Of a stretch of 64,000 bases of DNA, positions 10,459-21,600 are shown one piece after another. Position 1 is the first letter of the stretch, and each line of letters begins with the position of its first letter. The translations under genes and the position numbers were made by a program. The notes beneath the pieces were generated by a model. That model did not search any database and had not been told where the DNA came from. It was given only the letters and a program-made list of their open reading frames with translations. Source of the DNA: an uncultured Actinomycetes bacterium (GTDB taxonomy: Bacteria > Actinomycetota > Acidimicrobiia > Acidimicrobiales > RAAP-2); the NCBI GenBank assembly GCA_903860915.1, contig CAIOSJ010000021.1:1-64000 (forward strand), given 5' to 3'.

Positions 10459-11300
10459 CGGTCGATGTCACGGTGAAGAACGCCATTACTGATGTTCAAT
10501 TGGTGTGCCAGGGCCTCTGCCACCGCCACTGAACGGTGCCGCCCTCCTGTGCAGCCAATCGCTATCGATAGGTAGCGTTTGCCCTCAGCGCGAAAGGACG
10601 GAATTTGCCATGACAGCAGATTGGTCACTTCTAACAGGAACCTCTGTGTTCCGGGCAAGGCGAGTACGTACTCGGAAACTGGAGCGTCGAGGCCAGAAAG
10701 GGGGCGAAGATCGTCCACCCAGTGTGGGTTTGAGAGGAATCTCACGTCGAACACGATGTCGGCGTCACGAGGTAGACCTCGCGAGAAACCGAATGAACTA
10801 ATCGAGATACGCATTGAATCATCACTTGATGTGGAGGAGAAGATTTCGGAAATTCTGCGTCGGAGCTGGTTGGAATTCAGCGATCCGGTATCTATGGTGA
10901 TTTCTGCCTCAGACGCCACTTGACGTAGTGCATCACGCTCACGAGTTATTGAATCCGATATCGACGTGCCGACGACAGGATGACGTCGCCGGTTTCCAGT
11001 GAAACGACCTACGAGTACGTCGTCGGGTGCATCTAAAAAAAGGATTTTGACGCTGTAACTGTCGCTTCGCAAAGTTTCGGCGGCCGACATGACGGCCGTG
11101 GACTCAGCTACGCCGGAGCGACCGAGAATGAAAGCTACACCCGCGAAGTCTCCCAGTCCGGCGGCGGCCAATTCACTCACGCGGGGTATCAGAGCCACTG
11201 GCAAGTTGTCGATGACGAACCAACCAACGTCTTCGAGTGCGGCCGAAACGGTGGACCTTCCAGCCCCAGACATTCCGGTGATGAGAAGAATTTCAGTCAT
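10455..11300 (-). CDS. rapZ: RNase adapter / nucleotide-binding protein RapZ
   Basis: P-loop protein of the RapZ (YvcJ) family. The 281-residue product has Walker A GMSGAGRST near residues 9-17, FLDAPDDVLVGRF, SFGFSRGLPRDADIVFDVRF and the C-terminal IGCTGGRHRSVAVAE, all diagnostic. The ATG at 11300 overlaps the uvrC stop by eight bases; a GTG nine bases upstream is an alternative. It sits in the conserved uvrC-rapZ-yvcK group. The role of RapZ in actinobacteria is not settled. Confidence 0.92.
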   Translation of the reverse strand: MTEILLITGMSGAGRSTVSAALEDVGWFVIDNLPVALIPRVSELAAAGLGDFAGVAFILGRSGVAESTAVMSAAETLRSDSYSVKILFLDAPDDVLVGRFTGNRRRHPVVGTSISDSITRERDALRQVASEAEITIDTGSLNSNQLRRRISEIFSSTSSDDSMRISISSFGFSRGLPRDADIVFDVRFLSNPHWVDDLRPLSGLDAPVSEYVLALPGTQRFLLEVTNLLSWQIPSFRAEGKRYLSIAIGCTGGRHRSVAVAEALAHQLNISNGVLHRDIDR

Positions 11301-13146
11301 CCGTGCCACTCCTTCGACTTTTTGGTTCCGATGTTTCCCGAAATGAATCGTAGAGCCTTCGTGCCACCGAGTTTGGCAACCAACTCAGAGCTTCAAGTTC
11401 AGCCAGATCCGCTGACCGCAGACGAGAAAGAGATCCGAAGTACCTGAGTAACTGCTCGCTTCGTGCCGGCCCGACGCCAATAATTCCGTCGAGGGCTGAC
11501 GACACCATTGCTCGCCCCCGTTTCGAGCGGTGAAAAGTGATCGCGAATCGGTGAGCTTCGTCTCGAATTCTCTGCACGAGGTACAAAGACTCGCTTGCCT
11601 TCGATAGAGCCACGGGCTCGGAGACATTCGGTCGATAGAGCAATTCTTCTCGTTTAGCGAGCGCAACTATTTCTACACCTGCAGTGATTCCGACTTCTTC
11701 TAGTGCTTGAAGCCCCGCTCCTAATTGCGGCAGGCCACCATCAATAATGAGTAGATCCGGCCTGGTATTTGTGCCGATGGCATCAACTGGCCAACGGCGC
11801 AGACGCCGAGCGAGAACCTCCTTCATGGCTCCTACGTCGTCATTACCAGCGACGGATCGTACGTTGAATCGTCGATATTCAGACTTCACGGGAAGTCCAT
11901 CCTCGAACACGACCATGGAACCTACGTACGACGTGCCCTGAAGGTGACTCATGTCAAAACATTCAATTCGAAATGGCGGGCGGGGCAGGTTGAGCGCTTT
12001 TTGGAGGTCTTTCAACGCGGCCGAACGTGTGTCAATGTCAAACGACCTCCTGAGGGAGTCTCTATCGAGCACGGCTTGGGCGTCAGCGCCAGCCATGTCG
12101 AGAAGAGCCCTCTTTGGGCCACGTTGAGGTCGCTGCATCTTGACGGGAGCGTTACGAAGGCGAGCTAAGAAGTCCGAAATCAATGTGTTGTCGTGTTCGA
12201 TGTCAACCAGAAGCAACTCGGGGATGTCTTGACTATCGGCGTATAGAGATGTGATGGCAGATTCTTGGATCACCGAAGGAGAGTCGTCTGCTGAGAGATC
12301 AGCGAGGACTACCTGGCGACCGGTTACCCTGCCGCTTCTCACTCGAAAGAGAACAATCGCTGCTCGAGAACCACTTACCGTCTGAGCGACGCAGTCCATA
12401 TTGGAACTCGAGTCCAAGACAATTCTCTGCTGTTTAGCAGCTCGGTCGAGGGCCGCGAGGGCGTCGCGAAATCGAGCCGCAGATTCGTAATCGTGGCGTG
12501 ACGAAGCCTCGTGCATCTGATGGCGTAGAAGCTTTTCGAGGGGATCTACCCGACCTTCAAAAAACGAAACAAATCCTTCGGTCAGTTGTTGGTACTCAGC
12601 AACAGAAATTCTGTCCACACAGGGAGCGGAACATTTGCCAATATCGGCCAACAGACAGGGGCGACGTGCTGCCTGATGATGTCGGAACTTGTTCGTGGTG
12701 CAAGATCGCAGAGGAAATACGAGGAGCAGCTCGCTCAAAACTGTACGTAGTGAACCAACGTGAGGGAAGGGTCCAAAGTAGCGAACATTCTTTGAGTGGG
12801 GTGCTCTGGTGATGAAGGGTGCAGGGTACTTGTCACTCGTGCTGATCGCCATGAATGGAAAGCTCTTGTCATCCTTAAGCCGCATGTTGAATTTCGGTTG
12901 ATACTGCTTTATGAGCTCGTTCTCGAGAAGCAGGGCATCAACTTCACTATCGGTCACAGTCCATTCAACGTGGGTGGCTTCCGCCATCAATAACTGAGTC
13001 TTGTAACTACGACTGGTGTCAGAATTGAAGTAGCTTCCGAGTCTCTGGGCCAGCGAAGTCGCCTTCCCGACGTAAACCACTACATCCGAGGCGTCGCGGA
13101 ATAAATAGCATCCGCTTCGCGGTGGAATGCCGATAGGTCGGTCCAT
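11293..13146 (-). CDS. uvrC: Excinuclease ABC subunit C
   Basis: Makes the two incisions of nucleotide-excision repair. The 617-residue protein has an N-terminal GIY-YIG nuclease domain (GCYLFRDASDVVVYVGKA), a UVR motif near residues 200-240 for UvrB contact, a central RNase-H-like nuclease domain with FDMSHLQGTSYVGSMVVF and LLIIDGGLPQL, and C-terminal helix-hairpin-helix repeats (IIGVGPARSEQLLRYFGS). Its ATG shares a base with the uvrA stop (TAATG). Confidence 0.96.
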   Translation of the reverse strand: MDRPIGIPPRSGCYLFRDASDVVVYVGKATSLAQRLGSYFNSDTSRSYKTQLLMAEATHVEWTVTDSEVDALLLENELIKQYQPKFNMRLKDDKSFPFMAISTSDKYPAPFITRAPHSKNVRYFGPFPHVGSLRTVLSELLLVFPLRSCTTNKFRHHQAARRPCLLADIGKCSAPCVDRISVAEYQQLTEGFVSFFEGRVDPLEKLLRHQMHEASSRHDYESAARFRDALAALDRAAKQQRIVLDSSSNMDCVAQTVSGSRAAIVLFRVRSGRVTGRQVVLADLSADDSPSVIQESAITSLYADSQDIPELLLVDIEHDNTLISDFLARLRNAPVKMQRPQRGPKRALLDMAGADAQAVLDRDSLRRSFDIDTRSAALKDLQKALNLPRPPFRIECFDMSHLQGTSYVGSMVVFEDGLPVKSEYRRFNVRSVAGNDDVGAMKEVLARRLRRWPVDAIGTNTRPDLLIIDGGLPQLGAGLQALEEVGITAGVEIVALAKREELLYRPNVSEPVALSKASESLYLVQRIRDEAHRFAITFHRSKRGRAMVSSALDGIIGVGPARSEQLLRYFGSLSRLRSADLAELEALSWLPNSVARRLYDSFRETSEPKSRRSGTDD

Positions 13147-15992
13147 TACCGCTTCTTGCGTGGCGTAGCTTTCGGCAAGACAGTGCGAAGCACCACTCCG
13201 GTGGCGCTCGAACCTTCCGCGATCTGCTCTGGGGTTCCCTGACCCACCACTCGTCCGCCCCGGCGTCCACCTTCGGGCCCCATGTCAATGACGTGATCTG
13301 CAGTCTTGATGACGTCGAGATTGTGTTCAATGGTAATAACAGTGTTGCCTTGATCTACTAATCGATGAAGCACGATCAGCAGTCGATGTACGTCCTCAAA
13401 GTGCAAACCCGTTGTGGGCTCGTCGAGGACGTACAACGTGTGTCCATTCGGACGACGAGCGAGTTCGGTTGCCAACTTAACCCGTTGAGCCTCTCCGCCA
13501 GAAAGTGTGGGTGCGGATTGACCGAGCCGTACATAGCCGAGACCGACGTCGTCGAGCGTTTGAATCTGGCGAAGTATTGAGGGTTGACGTTCGAAGAAAA
13601 CCAGTGCTTCGGAGATGGGCATGTCCAGGACGTCAGCAATAGATTTTCCTCGATAGAGAATTTCCAAGGTCTCTCGATTAAATCGGGATCCCTGGCAAAT
13701 TTCACACTTTACGTAAACGTCAGGGAGGAAATGCATTTCAATTTTCAGGGTTCCGTCGCCGCTGCATGCCTCGCAGCGACCGCCCTTGACGTTGAATGAA
13801 AAACGACCTTGGAGATATCCTCGAACCTTGGCCTCTTGGGTTTCAGAAAAGAGCTTACGAATCTTGTCGAAGACGCCCGTATAGGTGGCTGGATTGGAGC
13901 GCGGGGTACGTCCAATTGGCTGCTGGTCAACAGCGACAACCTTGTCGACATTTTTAACACCTTCGATCGAATCATGATCAGCTACGGCAACCTTGGCTCC
14001 GTGAATTTGTCGGAGCAGTGAATGCAGGAGAATTCCGTTAATTAGGGAGGATTTTCCCGAACCCGATACACCGGTGACTGCTACGAACTGGCCAAGAGGA
14101 ATCTCGACGTCGATACCCTGCAAGTTGTTTGCCCTGGCATTGATGATCTTCAACTTTTTGCCGTTGCTGGAACGACGAAGAGCTGGCACCGCTATCGATC
14201 TTTTTCCTGATAGATAGGCACCCGTGATTGACTGTGGGTTGACAATCAGATCCGCGTACGAGCCAGCGTGAACGACCTGTCCTCCATGTTCACCCGCACC
14301 AGGCCCAATATCCACTATGAAATTGGCCGCTTTAACGGTTTCCTCATCATGTTCAACAACTATGACTGAATTGCCGAGATCGCGAAGTCGTTCAAGGGTT
14401 CCGATAAGTCGCTGATTGTCCCGTTGGTGCAAGCCGATAGACGGCTCGTCGAGTACGTACAGCACCCCCACTAGGTGCGATCCGATCTGACTCGCCAATC
14501 GAATTCGTTGGGCTTCCCCACCCGACAAACTCGCTGAGGCCCTCGACAAAGTCAGATAGTCCAATCCCACATCAAGGAGAAATGTAAGCCGCGCAAGAAT
14601 CTCCTTGATCACCTGATTAGCAATGATTGCGTCTCGATCATTGAGAGTGACGCCTTCGAAGAACGAGACGCACTCATCTATCGTTAGTTCGCACAACTGC
14701 GCAATTGAGTTGTTTTCTACGCGTACCGCTAAAACTTCTGGCTTGAGTCGTTGGCCCTTGCAGACGCGGCATTCGACTTCACGCATGTACTGCTCGGCCT
14801 GCTCGCGAGTCCAATCGCCCTCTGCCTCATTGCGTTTACGTTCTAGCCAAGTGGTGATTCCGGAGTAGGAGCTCTCGTAGGTACGAACTTTTCCGTATCT
14901 GTTTCTGTACTTGACGGGTACCGATTCGTCTCCAATGCCGTAGAGGATTAGCTTTTTATCCTTTGCCTTGAGCTTCTTCCAGGCCGTGTCAACCGAAAAA
15001 TCTCCGAGATCAGCCACCCCTTTAATCATGCGTTCGAAGTATTTAAATCGCTGCCCCGACCACGGAGCCAATGCTCCCTCCGCTAACGAGAGGTCTTCGT
15101 TGGGCACGACGAGCTCGGGAGATACTTCGTATCGCGTTCCAAGACCAGTGCAGGTGGGACAGGCTCCGTAGGGCGAATTGAAAGAGAAATCTCTCGGAGC
15201 CAATTCGGTAAAACTGATGCCACATTGTGCGCACGCGAATTTTTCTGAGAAGTGCTGTTCTGATTCCGAGTCCAGCCAGAAGATGGAAAGCGCACCTCCA
15301 GTTAATTTCAGCGCGGTCTCGACTGATTCGGTAACTCGTTGACGTTGGTTTGGGCGAACTACTAATCGGTCGACGACAACGTCAATACTGTGCGTTTCGT
15401 AACGCTTTAGAGTCAGATCGTCGCGCTCGGAAAGCTCTATTAATTTCCCATCGACGCGGGCCCGAGAAAAACCTTGTGACATCAGGTCGTTTAAGAGGGT
15501 CGAATACTCGCCCTTTCGACCCTCGACCAAGGGAGCCAAGACAAGAAATTTGAGTCCAGCGTCTGCACTTAGTATCAAGTCAACAATCTGTTGAGGAGTT
15601 TGTCGAGAAATCGCCTGATCGCATGACGGGCAGTGGGCAACGCCAATTCGAGCAAAGAGAAGGCGTAAATAGTCGTACACCTCAGTGATGGTTCCCACTG
15701 TGGAACGAGGGTTACGAGACGCCGTTTTCTGATCAATTGAAATTGCCGGTGAAAGTCCTTCGATGAAGTCAACGTCGGGCTTGTCCATCTGGCCGAGAAA
15801 TTGGCGGGCGTATGCCGAGAGGCTCTCAACGTAGCGACGTTGGCCCTCCGCGTAAATCGTGTCAAAGGCGAGCGAGGATTTACCAGAACCGGACAGCCCC
15901 GTGAAGACCACCAACTGATCTCGTGGTATCTCCAGGGAAATATTCTTGAGATTGTGGGCTCGAGCCCCCTGAATTCGGATGGTGTTTGCCAC
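13146..15992 (-). CDS. uvrA: Excinuclease ABC subunit A
   Basis: Damage-recognition ATPase of nucleotide-excision repair. The 948-residue protein has two ABC modules: [14 protein letters not shown] and [11 protein letters not shown] as Walker A loops, two LSGGEAQR signatures, and [13 protein letters not shown] and [13 protein letters not shown] as Walker B. Zinc-binding cysteine pairs appear at CPSC, CAQC/CPTC and [14 protein letters not shown]. It starts with GTG at 15992, nine bases after uvrB, without an obvious ribosome site. Confidence 0.97.
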   Translation of the reverse strand: MANTIRIQGARAHNLKNISLEIPRDQLVVFTGLSGSGKSSLAFDTIYAEGQRRYVESLSAYARQFLGQMDKPDVDFIEGLSPAISIDQKTASRNPRSTVGTITEVYDYLRLLFARIGVAHCPSCDQAISRQTPQQIVDLILSADAGLKFLVLAPLVEGRKGEYSTLLNDLMSQGFSRARVDGKLIELSERDDLTLKRYETHSIDVVVDRLVVRPNQRQRVTESVETALKLTGGALSIFWLDSESEQHFSEKFACAQCGISFTELAPRDFSFNSPYGACPTCTGLGTRYEVSPELVVPNEDLSLAEGALAPWSGQRFKYFERMIKGVADLGDFSVDTAWKKLKAKDKKLILYGIGDESVPVKYRNRYGKVRTYESSYSGITTWLERKRNEAEGDWTREQAEQYMREVECRVCKGQRLKPEVLAVRVENNSIAQLCELTIDECVSFFEGVTLNDRDAIIANQVIKEILARLTFLLDVGLDYLTLSRASASLSGGEAQRIRLASQIGSHLVGVLYVLDEPSIGLHQRDNQRLIGTLERLRDLGNSVIVVEHDEETVKAANFIVDIGPGAGEHGGQVVHAGSYADLIVNPQSITGAYLSGKRSIAVPALRRSSNGKKLKIINARANNLQGIDVEIPLGQFVAVTGVSGSGKSSLINGILLHSLLRQIHGAKVAVADHDSIEGVKNVDKVVAVDQQPIGRTPRSNPATYTGVFDKIRKLFSETQEAKVRGYLQGRFSFNVKGGRCEACSGDGTLKIEMHFLPDVYVKCEICQGSRFNRETLEILYRGKSIADVLDMPISEALVFFERQPSILRQIQTLDDVGLGYVRLGQSAPTLSGGEAQRVKLATELARRPNGHTLYVLDEPTTGLHFEDVHRLLIVLHRLVDQGNTVITIEHNLDVIKTADHVIDMGPEGGRRGGRVVGQGTPEQIAEGSSATGVVLRTVLPKATPRKKR

Positions 15993-16001
15993 GTGGTCAG
16001 G

Positions 16002-18044
16002 CTACTGGAGGGTAACGTTGAATGGCTCGTTCTCACTATCGAGAAGCTGCGATCTTAGATTGTGCAAGACGTCACGAAGTGCTGCGGCTTCTTCAAAACG
16101 TAGGTTTTTGGCGGCTAGGAGCATTTCCCCTTCGATCTTGTCCATTTCCATGCCGATGTCGCCAGTTCCAGTTGCCGGCACAGTTATGGCATCAGGAGTG
16201 TCGACCGTGGTTTGGGTCGAGGCGCGAAGACGTCCCAAAATATCTGAAACACCCTTCGAGATGGTGACGGGATCGATACCGTGCTCGAGGTTGTACGCAA
16301 TCTGAATTTGTCGACGCTGCTCGGTCGTGCTGATGGCTTGCCTCATCGACTCAGTTAGACGATCGGCATAGAGAACTGCGACACCGTTGGAGTTGCGAGC
16401 AGCACGTCCCATCGTTTGAATGAGAGCGGAACGAGATCTCAAGAATCCCTCCTTGTCGGCGTCCAAAATAGCGACCATTGAGACTTCGGGGAGGTCCAAA
16501 CCTTCTCGTAGCAGGTTGATTCCGACTAAGACGTCAAATTCGCCCAAGCGAAGTGAACGAAGAATCTCGATCCGCTCGATCGTATCGATATCACTATGTA
16601 GGTAGCGAACCCGAATTCCATTTTTAGTTAAGAAATCAGTCAAATCTTCGGCCATACGCTTCGTCAGGGTGGTAATCAGAACTCGTTCTCCACGTTCGAT
16701 TACCACCTGAAGCCTGGCTCGCAAGTCGTCGATCTGGTTACGCGTTGGCACGATGATCACGGTGGGATCCAGGAGACCAGTAGGTCTAATGACCTGATGC
16801 ACTAGTTGATCAGATTTTTCTAATTCGTAGGGTCCGGGGGTTGCTGAAACGAAGACAACCTGTGGCACTAATTCGATGAATTCATCAAAATTGAGCGGTC
16901 GGTTATCCATGGCGCTGGGAAGGCGGAAGCCATGCTCAACCAACGTCCCCTTACGCGATCGGTCTCCCGCGAATTGACCCCGAACTTGCGGCATCGCAAC
17001 ATGAGATTCGTCAACCACCACGACAAAGTCGTCGGGAAAATAGTCGAGAAGTGTGAATGGTCGTTCTCCAGTAGAACGACCATCGAGGTGCGCTGAGTAA
17101 TTTTCAATCCCGGCACAGATACCGGTCTGCTCAATCATCTCCAGATCGTGCTCAGTGCGTGATTTAAGACGCTGGGCCTCCAACAACTTTCCTTCGCTAT
17201 TTAATACTTCTAGGCGAAGTTGTAATTCGTCCTCGATCCGGCGGAGTGCTAGGTGAAGAGTCTCGTCACTGGTCGCGTAGTGAGACGCCGCAAATATGGT
17301 TAGATCCTGGACATCCCCCCTCGTCTCTTGCGTCAAGGGGTTGAAGTACGTGATGCGCTCAATTTCGTCTCCAAAAAAGGAAATACGAATGGCCTCGTTA
17401 TCGTAAGCGGGTTGAAGCTCGAGGGTATCTCCACGAACACGAAACGTGCTCCTCAGAACCACAAGGTCGTTGCGGTGATATTGCATCTCGACTAAACGTC
17501 GAAGCAGTTGCCGTTGATCGACCACGTCGCCGACTCGTAAGGTCAGCATGCGTTCTGCATATTCTCGCGGTGATCCCAGTCCGTAAATACACGACACGGA
17601 AGCCACGACGACGGTGTCGCGACGGGTGAGAAGTGATGACGTGGCCGCATGACGCAAGCGATCGATCTCCTCGTTGATGGACGAATCCTTTTCAATGTAG
17701 GTATCAGTGCGTGGGATGTACGCCTCAGGTTGGTAGTAGTCGTAATAGGAGACAAAGAACTCGACTCGGTTACTCGGCATCATTTCTTTCAACTCCGCAG
17801 CCAATTGAGCCGCTAGGGACTTATTGGGTTCGAGAATTAGGGTGGGCCTCTGCACCTGCTCGATCATCCACGCTATCGTGGCCGTTTTCCCTGACCCTGT
17901 GATTCCTTCGAGAGTCTGAAAACGTAAGCCCGAACGCAGACCCGAACTTAGTTGCGAGATGGCCAGCGGCTGATCGCCTTGAGGTGAGAATGGTGTTTCA
18001 ACTACAAATCGTCCGTCATTTGCCAAGCTTGGCCACCAGGTCAT
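16002..18044 (-). CDS. uvrB: Excinuclease ABC subunit B
   Basis: Helicase-like damage-verification subunit of excision repair. The 680-residue product has Walker A GITGSGKT, the beta-hairpin region YYDYYQPEAYIP, DESH box in VVVDESHVAMPQVRG, helicase motifs VGINLLREGLDLPE and QTMGRAARN, and a C-terminal UVR domain that binds UvrC. The ATG at 18044 overlaps coaE by 29 bases; a TTG at 18026 with GGTGG six bases before it is a plausible alternative start. It is the second gene of the coaE-uvrB-uvrA-uvrC run. Confidence 0.96.
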   Translation of the reverse strand: MTWWPSLANDGRFVVETPFSPQGDQPLAISQLSSGLRSGLRFQTLEGITGSGKTATIAWMIEQVQRPTLILEPNKSLAAQLAAELKEMMPSNRVEFFVSYYDYYQPEAYIPRTDTYIEKDSSINEEIDRLRHAATSSLLTRRDTVVVASVSCIYGLGSPREYAERMLTLRVGDVVDQRQLLRRLVEMQYHRNDLVVLRSTFRVRGDTLELQPAYDNEAIRISFFGDEIERITYFNPLTQETRGDVQDLTIFAASHYATSDETLHLALRRIEDELQLRLEVLNSEGKLLEAQRLKSRTEHDLEMIEQTGICAGIENYSAHLDGRSTGERPFTLLDYFPDDFVVVVDESHVAMPQVRGQFAGDRSRKGTLVEHGFRLPSAMDNRPLNFDEFIELVPQVVFVSATPGPYELEKSDQLVHQVIRPTGLLDPTVIIVPTRNQIDDLRARLQVVIERGERVLITTLTKRMAEDLTDFLTKNGIRVRYLHSDIDTIERIEILRSLRLGEFDVLVGINLLREGLDLPEVSMVAILDADKEGFLRSRSALIQTMGRAARNSNGVAVLYADRLTESMRQAISTTEQRRQIQIAYNLEHGIDPVTISKGVSDILGRLRASTQTTVDTPDAITVPATGTGDIGMEMDKIEGEMLLAAKNLRFEEAAALRDVLHNLRSQLLDSENEPFNVTLQ

Positions 18045-18627
18045 CCACCGTTACATGCAGTTCCTCTAGTGTTCCGTCGTTGGCGATTACCTCATCGCAC
18101 AGGATGGACATTTCACTTGCCGTCATTTGGCTACGAATGCGAGAAAGCGCGTCGTCAGGGCTGAATGAGCGAAACTCGGTCAGCCGTCGTAGGGCTTCGT
18201 CGGGAGAGGTAACCACGCACCACACTTCATTGAGGGCAAAGGCTTCGCGGTGAAAAGGTCGAAAAAGAGGCAGGGCCACCACCGCGAGCGTGACGTCGGG
18301 AGACGACTCGAGTCTGTGAAGAATCTCTACACCGATAGCTGGATGGGTGATGGAATTCAGGCGCTTTCGAGCTGCGTCGTTAGTAAAAACTATTTCCGCC
18401 AGTATTTCTCGATGTATCGACCCAGACGTTGAAACAACCGAAGTTCCGAAGGCGTCAATAACCGCATGATAGGAGGGCGTCCCGGGATCGAGGATTTCGC
18501 GTGCAACGAGATCGGCGTCGACTATCCATGCCCCATGACGACTCGCAAGGTAGTCCGTAACGGCAGTCTTTCCAGAACCAATGCCTCCCGCAACTGCAAT
18601 TCGCTTCACCACACCAACGCTAGCCAT
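18016..18627 (-). CDS. coaE: Dephospho-CoA kinase
   Basis: Catalyses the final step of coenzyme A synthesis, phosphorylating dephospho-CoA. The 203-residue product has the P-loop GGIGSGKT at residues 14-21, DADLVAREIL, THPAIG and VVALPLF, all standard for the family. The frame is open to 18693, but the ATG at 18627 gives the usual N-terminus and avoids overlap with the divergent aftD gene, 41 bases away. A TAACCT box eight bases before the ATG could drive a leaderless transcript. Confidence 0.93.
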   Translation of the reverse strand: MASVGVVKRIAVAGGIGSGKTAVTDYLASRHGAWIVDADLVAREILDPGTPSYHAVIDAFGTSVVSTSGSIHREILAEIVFTNDAARKRLNSITHPAIGVEILHRLESSPDVTLAVVALPLFRPFHREAFALNEVWCVVTSPDEALRRLTEFRSFSPDDALSRIRSQMTASEMSILCDEVIANDGTLEELHVTVDDLVAKLGK

Positions 18628-18655
18628 GATTGACGAGGTTAATGCGTAATCAAGG

Positions 18656-18661
18656 TAGATT
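18656..18661 (+). promoter_or_regulatory. Probable leaderless -10 box of aftD
   Basis: TAGATT ends seven bases before the GTG at 18669, so transcription would start at or next to the initiation codon. There is no convincing ribosome site. A TTGACG at 18630-18635 is 20 bases upstream of the box, too far for a strong -35. Confidence 0.5.
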
Positions 18662-18668
18662 GTAGGTC

Positions 18669-21600
18669 GTGAGTCCAAGTGCGTCGGTGCCACAAATTGC
18701 GTGGTGGCGCCGTGGAAATTTTATTGAAATCGTACTTCTGGCGCTTATATCGTGGGTTCCGTTTCTCACGAATCGGCCCGGCCAAATAAGTGCCGATACG
18801 AAGGCCTACCTCTATCTAGACCCCGGCCACCTCATTGCAACGGCCGCTTCGATGTGGAACTCGGATCAGGGCTTCGGTATGGTGACCCATCAAAATGTTG
18901 GCTACCTGTTTCCTATGGGACCGTACTTTTGGCTGGCCCATGCCGCATCGATACCAGCATGGATCGCTCAAAGATTTTGGATGGGCGGAATTCTTTTTTT
19001 TGCTGGTTTGGGCGCACTTAAGTTAGCTCGAGAGCTCGGTCTGCGACGAAGCGCTGCGTGGTGCTCAGCCATCTCCTACATGTTGACTCCATTTGTCGTG
19101 GTCAACATTTCGAGAACCTCCGCCATATTGATGCCCTTCGCCGGTCTAGGTTTTCTGATTCTCTTTACCATCCGATCCGCACGACGGAATGATTGGCGAT
19201 CGCCGGCTGCGGTGGCACTGGTGGTCGCACTCGTCGGAGGTGTAAACGCAACCAGCATTCTCCTCGTTGGCCTCGGCCCCCTAATTTGGCTACTCAGTGC
19301 CGTAATCGCCAAAGATATTTCGCTCACGAGGATGTGGGCGGTGGTCGGGAGAGTAGGTCTGCTGAGCTCGATTGTCTCCCTCTGGTGGCTGGCAGGACTG
19401 TGGGTTGAAAGTCGTTTCGGAATTAATATTTTGCAATTCACTGAGTCGTTTCATACTGTTTCACGAACGTCAAGTGCCAGTGAAGTTTTCCGTGGTTTGG
19501 GCTACTGGTACTTCTACGGAGGAGATCACGCACAGAGTTGGACGCAAGCTGCAGTTGGCTACATGGCTGGGCACCTCGTACCCACAGCCAGTTTCGGTCT
19601 ACCGCTACTCGGTTTCGCCAGTGCTCTTGTTGTTCGTTGGAAATACCGCCTCTACGCGGCAAGTATGGTCGTCGTCGGGCTGGTCGTCGCTGTTGGCTCT
19701 TACCCGTATGACCATCCGAGTATTTGGGGCGGAGCATGGAAGTGGTTTGGCGAACATACAACCGCGGGTTTGGCGCTGCGTTCTTCGAACCGCGTCGTGC
19801 CCATTTTGGTGCTGGGTCTGGCTCTCCTTGTGGGAGCAGGAGTTGATGCAAAATGGAAGGCTCGAAGTTCAGCCCCACATCGCAGAGTGCTCCTCGTGAC
19901 CGCCATCGGGATCGTCGCCTTATCTCCTCTCGTTAGCGGAGCGATTATTCCCGAGAATCTCTCCAGTCCTGAAACGCTGCCTTCCTACGTCACTAAAACC
20001 GCCGATTTTCTCAATACGGGAAGTTCTCAATCTTCGGTGTTGATACTGCCTGGCGTCGATTTTGGGTTCTATCGTTGGGGTTCATTTAACGACAGCGTTT
20101 GGCCCGGTTTGCTGCGTCGACCGGTCGAGACTAGCCAAATCACGCTCCAAGGCGAGCCGGCCAGTGTCAACCTCGTTCGGGCTCTTGATCAAACTTTGCA
20201 GAGTGGGACTGGGTCACCCGCCTCAATAGCTCCGATTGCTCGATTATTTAGTGCTGGTTCAGTTCTGCTTCAGATGGATACTCAATACGAACGGTTTCTC
20301 AATCCCGTTCCTTCATCAACGTGGAAGATTTTTTCCCCCACACCTACAGGCCTCAGCAACCGACGCAACTTCGGACCACAGTTGTCCGACCTTATTCCCA
20401 CAGGACACTTCGTTACCGAAGAAACGCTCAGTCTGCCCCCGGGGTTTATATGGCCCAAGTCACTCGTGACATTCAACGTTTCTCGTCCACGAGGTTTAGT
20501 GAGGACTGAAGATATCTCACACCCAATCATTGTTGCCGGCGATGGTGAAGGTCTGGTTACCATGGCAAGTCAAGGGCTTCTCACAACGACGCAACCAATT
20601 TTCTACGAAGCGAGCCTCTCGGATGGTCAGCTTGCAAAGCTCCTGCATGAGGGCCAGCCTGAGCTGGTCCTGACCGACAGCAACCAGCGACGTCTCGACA
20701 CCTACGGCGAGTTACGTAGTTCTCTCGGTTATATACTCTCCGTCGACGAGAACACTTCGTCGTTCGATCCTGCTCAACAAGCACTGGTGGTATTCACGAC
20801 ACCTCCCAAAGGTTCGCAGACGGTGGCAGTCTTGAGTGGCTTGAAGTCTGTCTCGTCATCCTCGTACGGGAACCCATCTTCCAATACAGCAGAAAATCAG
20901 CCCTGGAGCGCCTTCGATTCGAACCCCGCCACTGCCTGGCAGGTATCTGATTACTCCCCTGCCGATGGTCAGTGGATCAGCGCAACCGCTACCAAAACTC
21001 GAACCATTTCGTCAATCCACTTCGTACAAAGTCTGTCAGGCACAATCAATCGGTGGATTACTGAGGTCGCTATTTCTGTGGATGGTGCTCAACCAATAAA
21101 GCGCCGTCTCGGCAACCAGTCTCGGTATCCTCGGGGCGAAACTGTTGAGATTCCACCGACCGTAGGTCGGAGCGTCAAAATAACGATTTCGGACGTAACG
21201 GGCGGCGACAAAGTTTTGCCCGGAGCTAGCGCCGTCGGGTTCTCAACTATTGGCATCACGGGCTTCAATAATTCGACGCAAAGCATTGCGACGCCTACCT
21301 CCTTGCTGCGTCGTGTTGGGTCGGCCGGGAATGTGCTTCCGCTGACCATTGTTTTGCATCGAACGAGAGTCTTGCAGACTCCTCCACGAACTGATCCGCA
21401 ACCGAGAATTAGTCGGCTTGTTGAGCTTCCAGTGGGTAGGAGCATGTCGTTGACTGGAAACGCGGCATTCAATGCATTGGCCAATCCTTCGACTGTCAAT
21501 CTTTTGATTGGGCGTGGCTCACAGGGGAATCTTCAATCGGTCTCATCCTCTTCGAATCTTGTCGGTACGCTGGCTGGCAATCCGTGGAATGCATTCGACG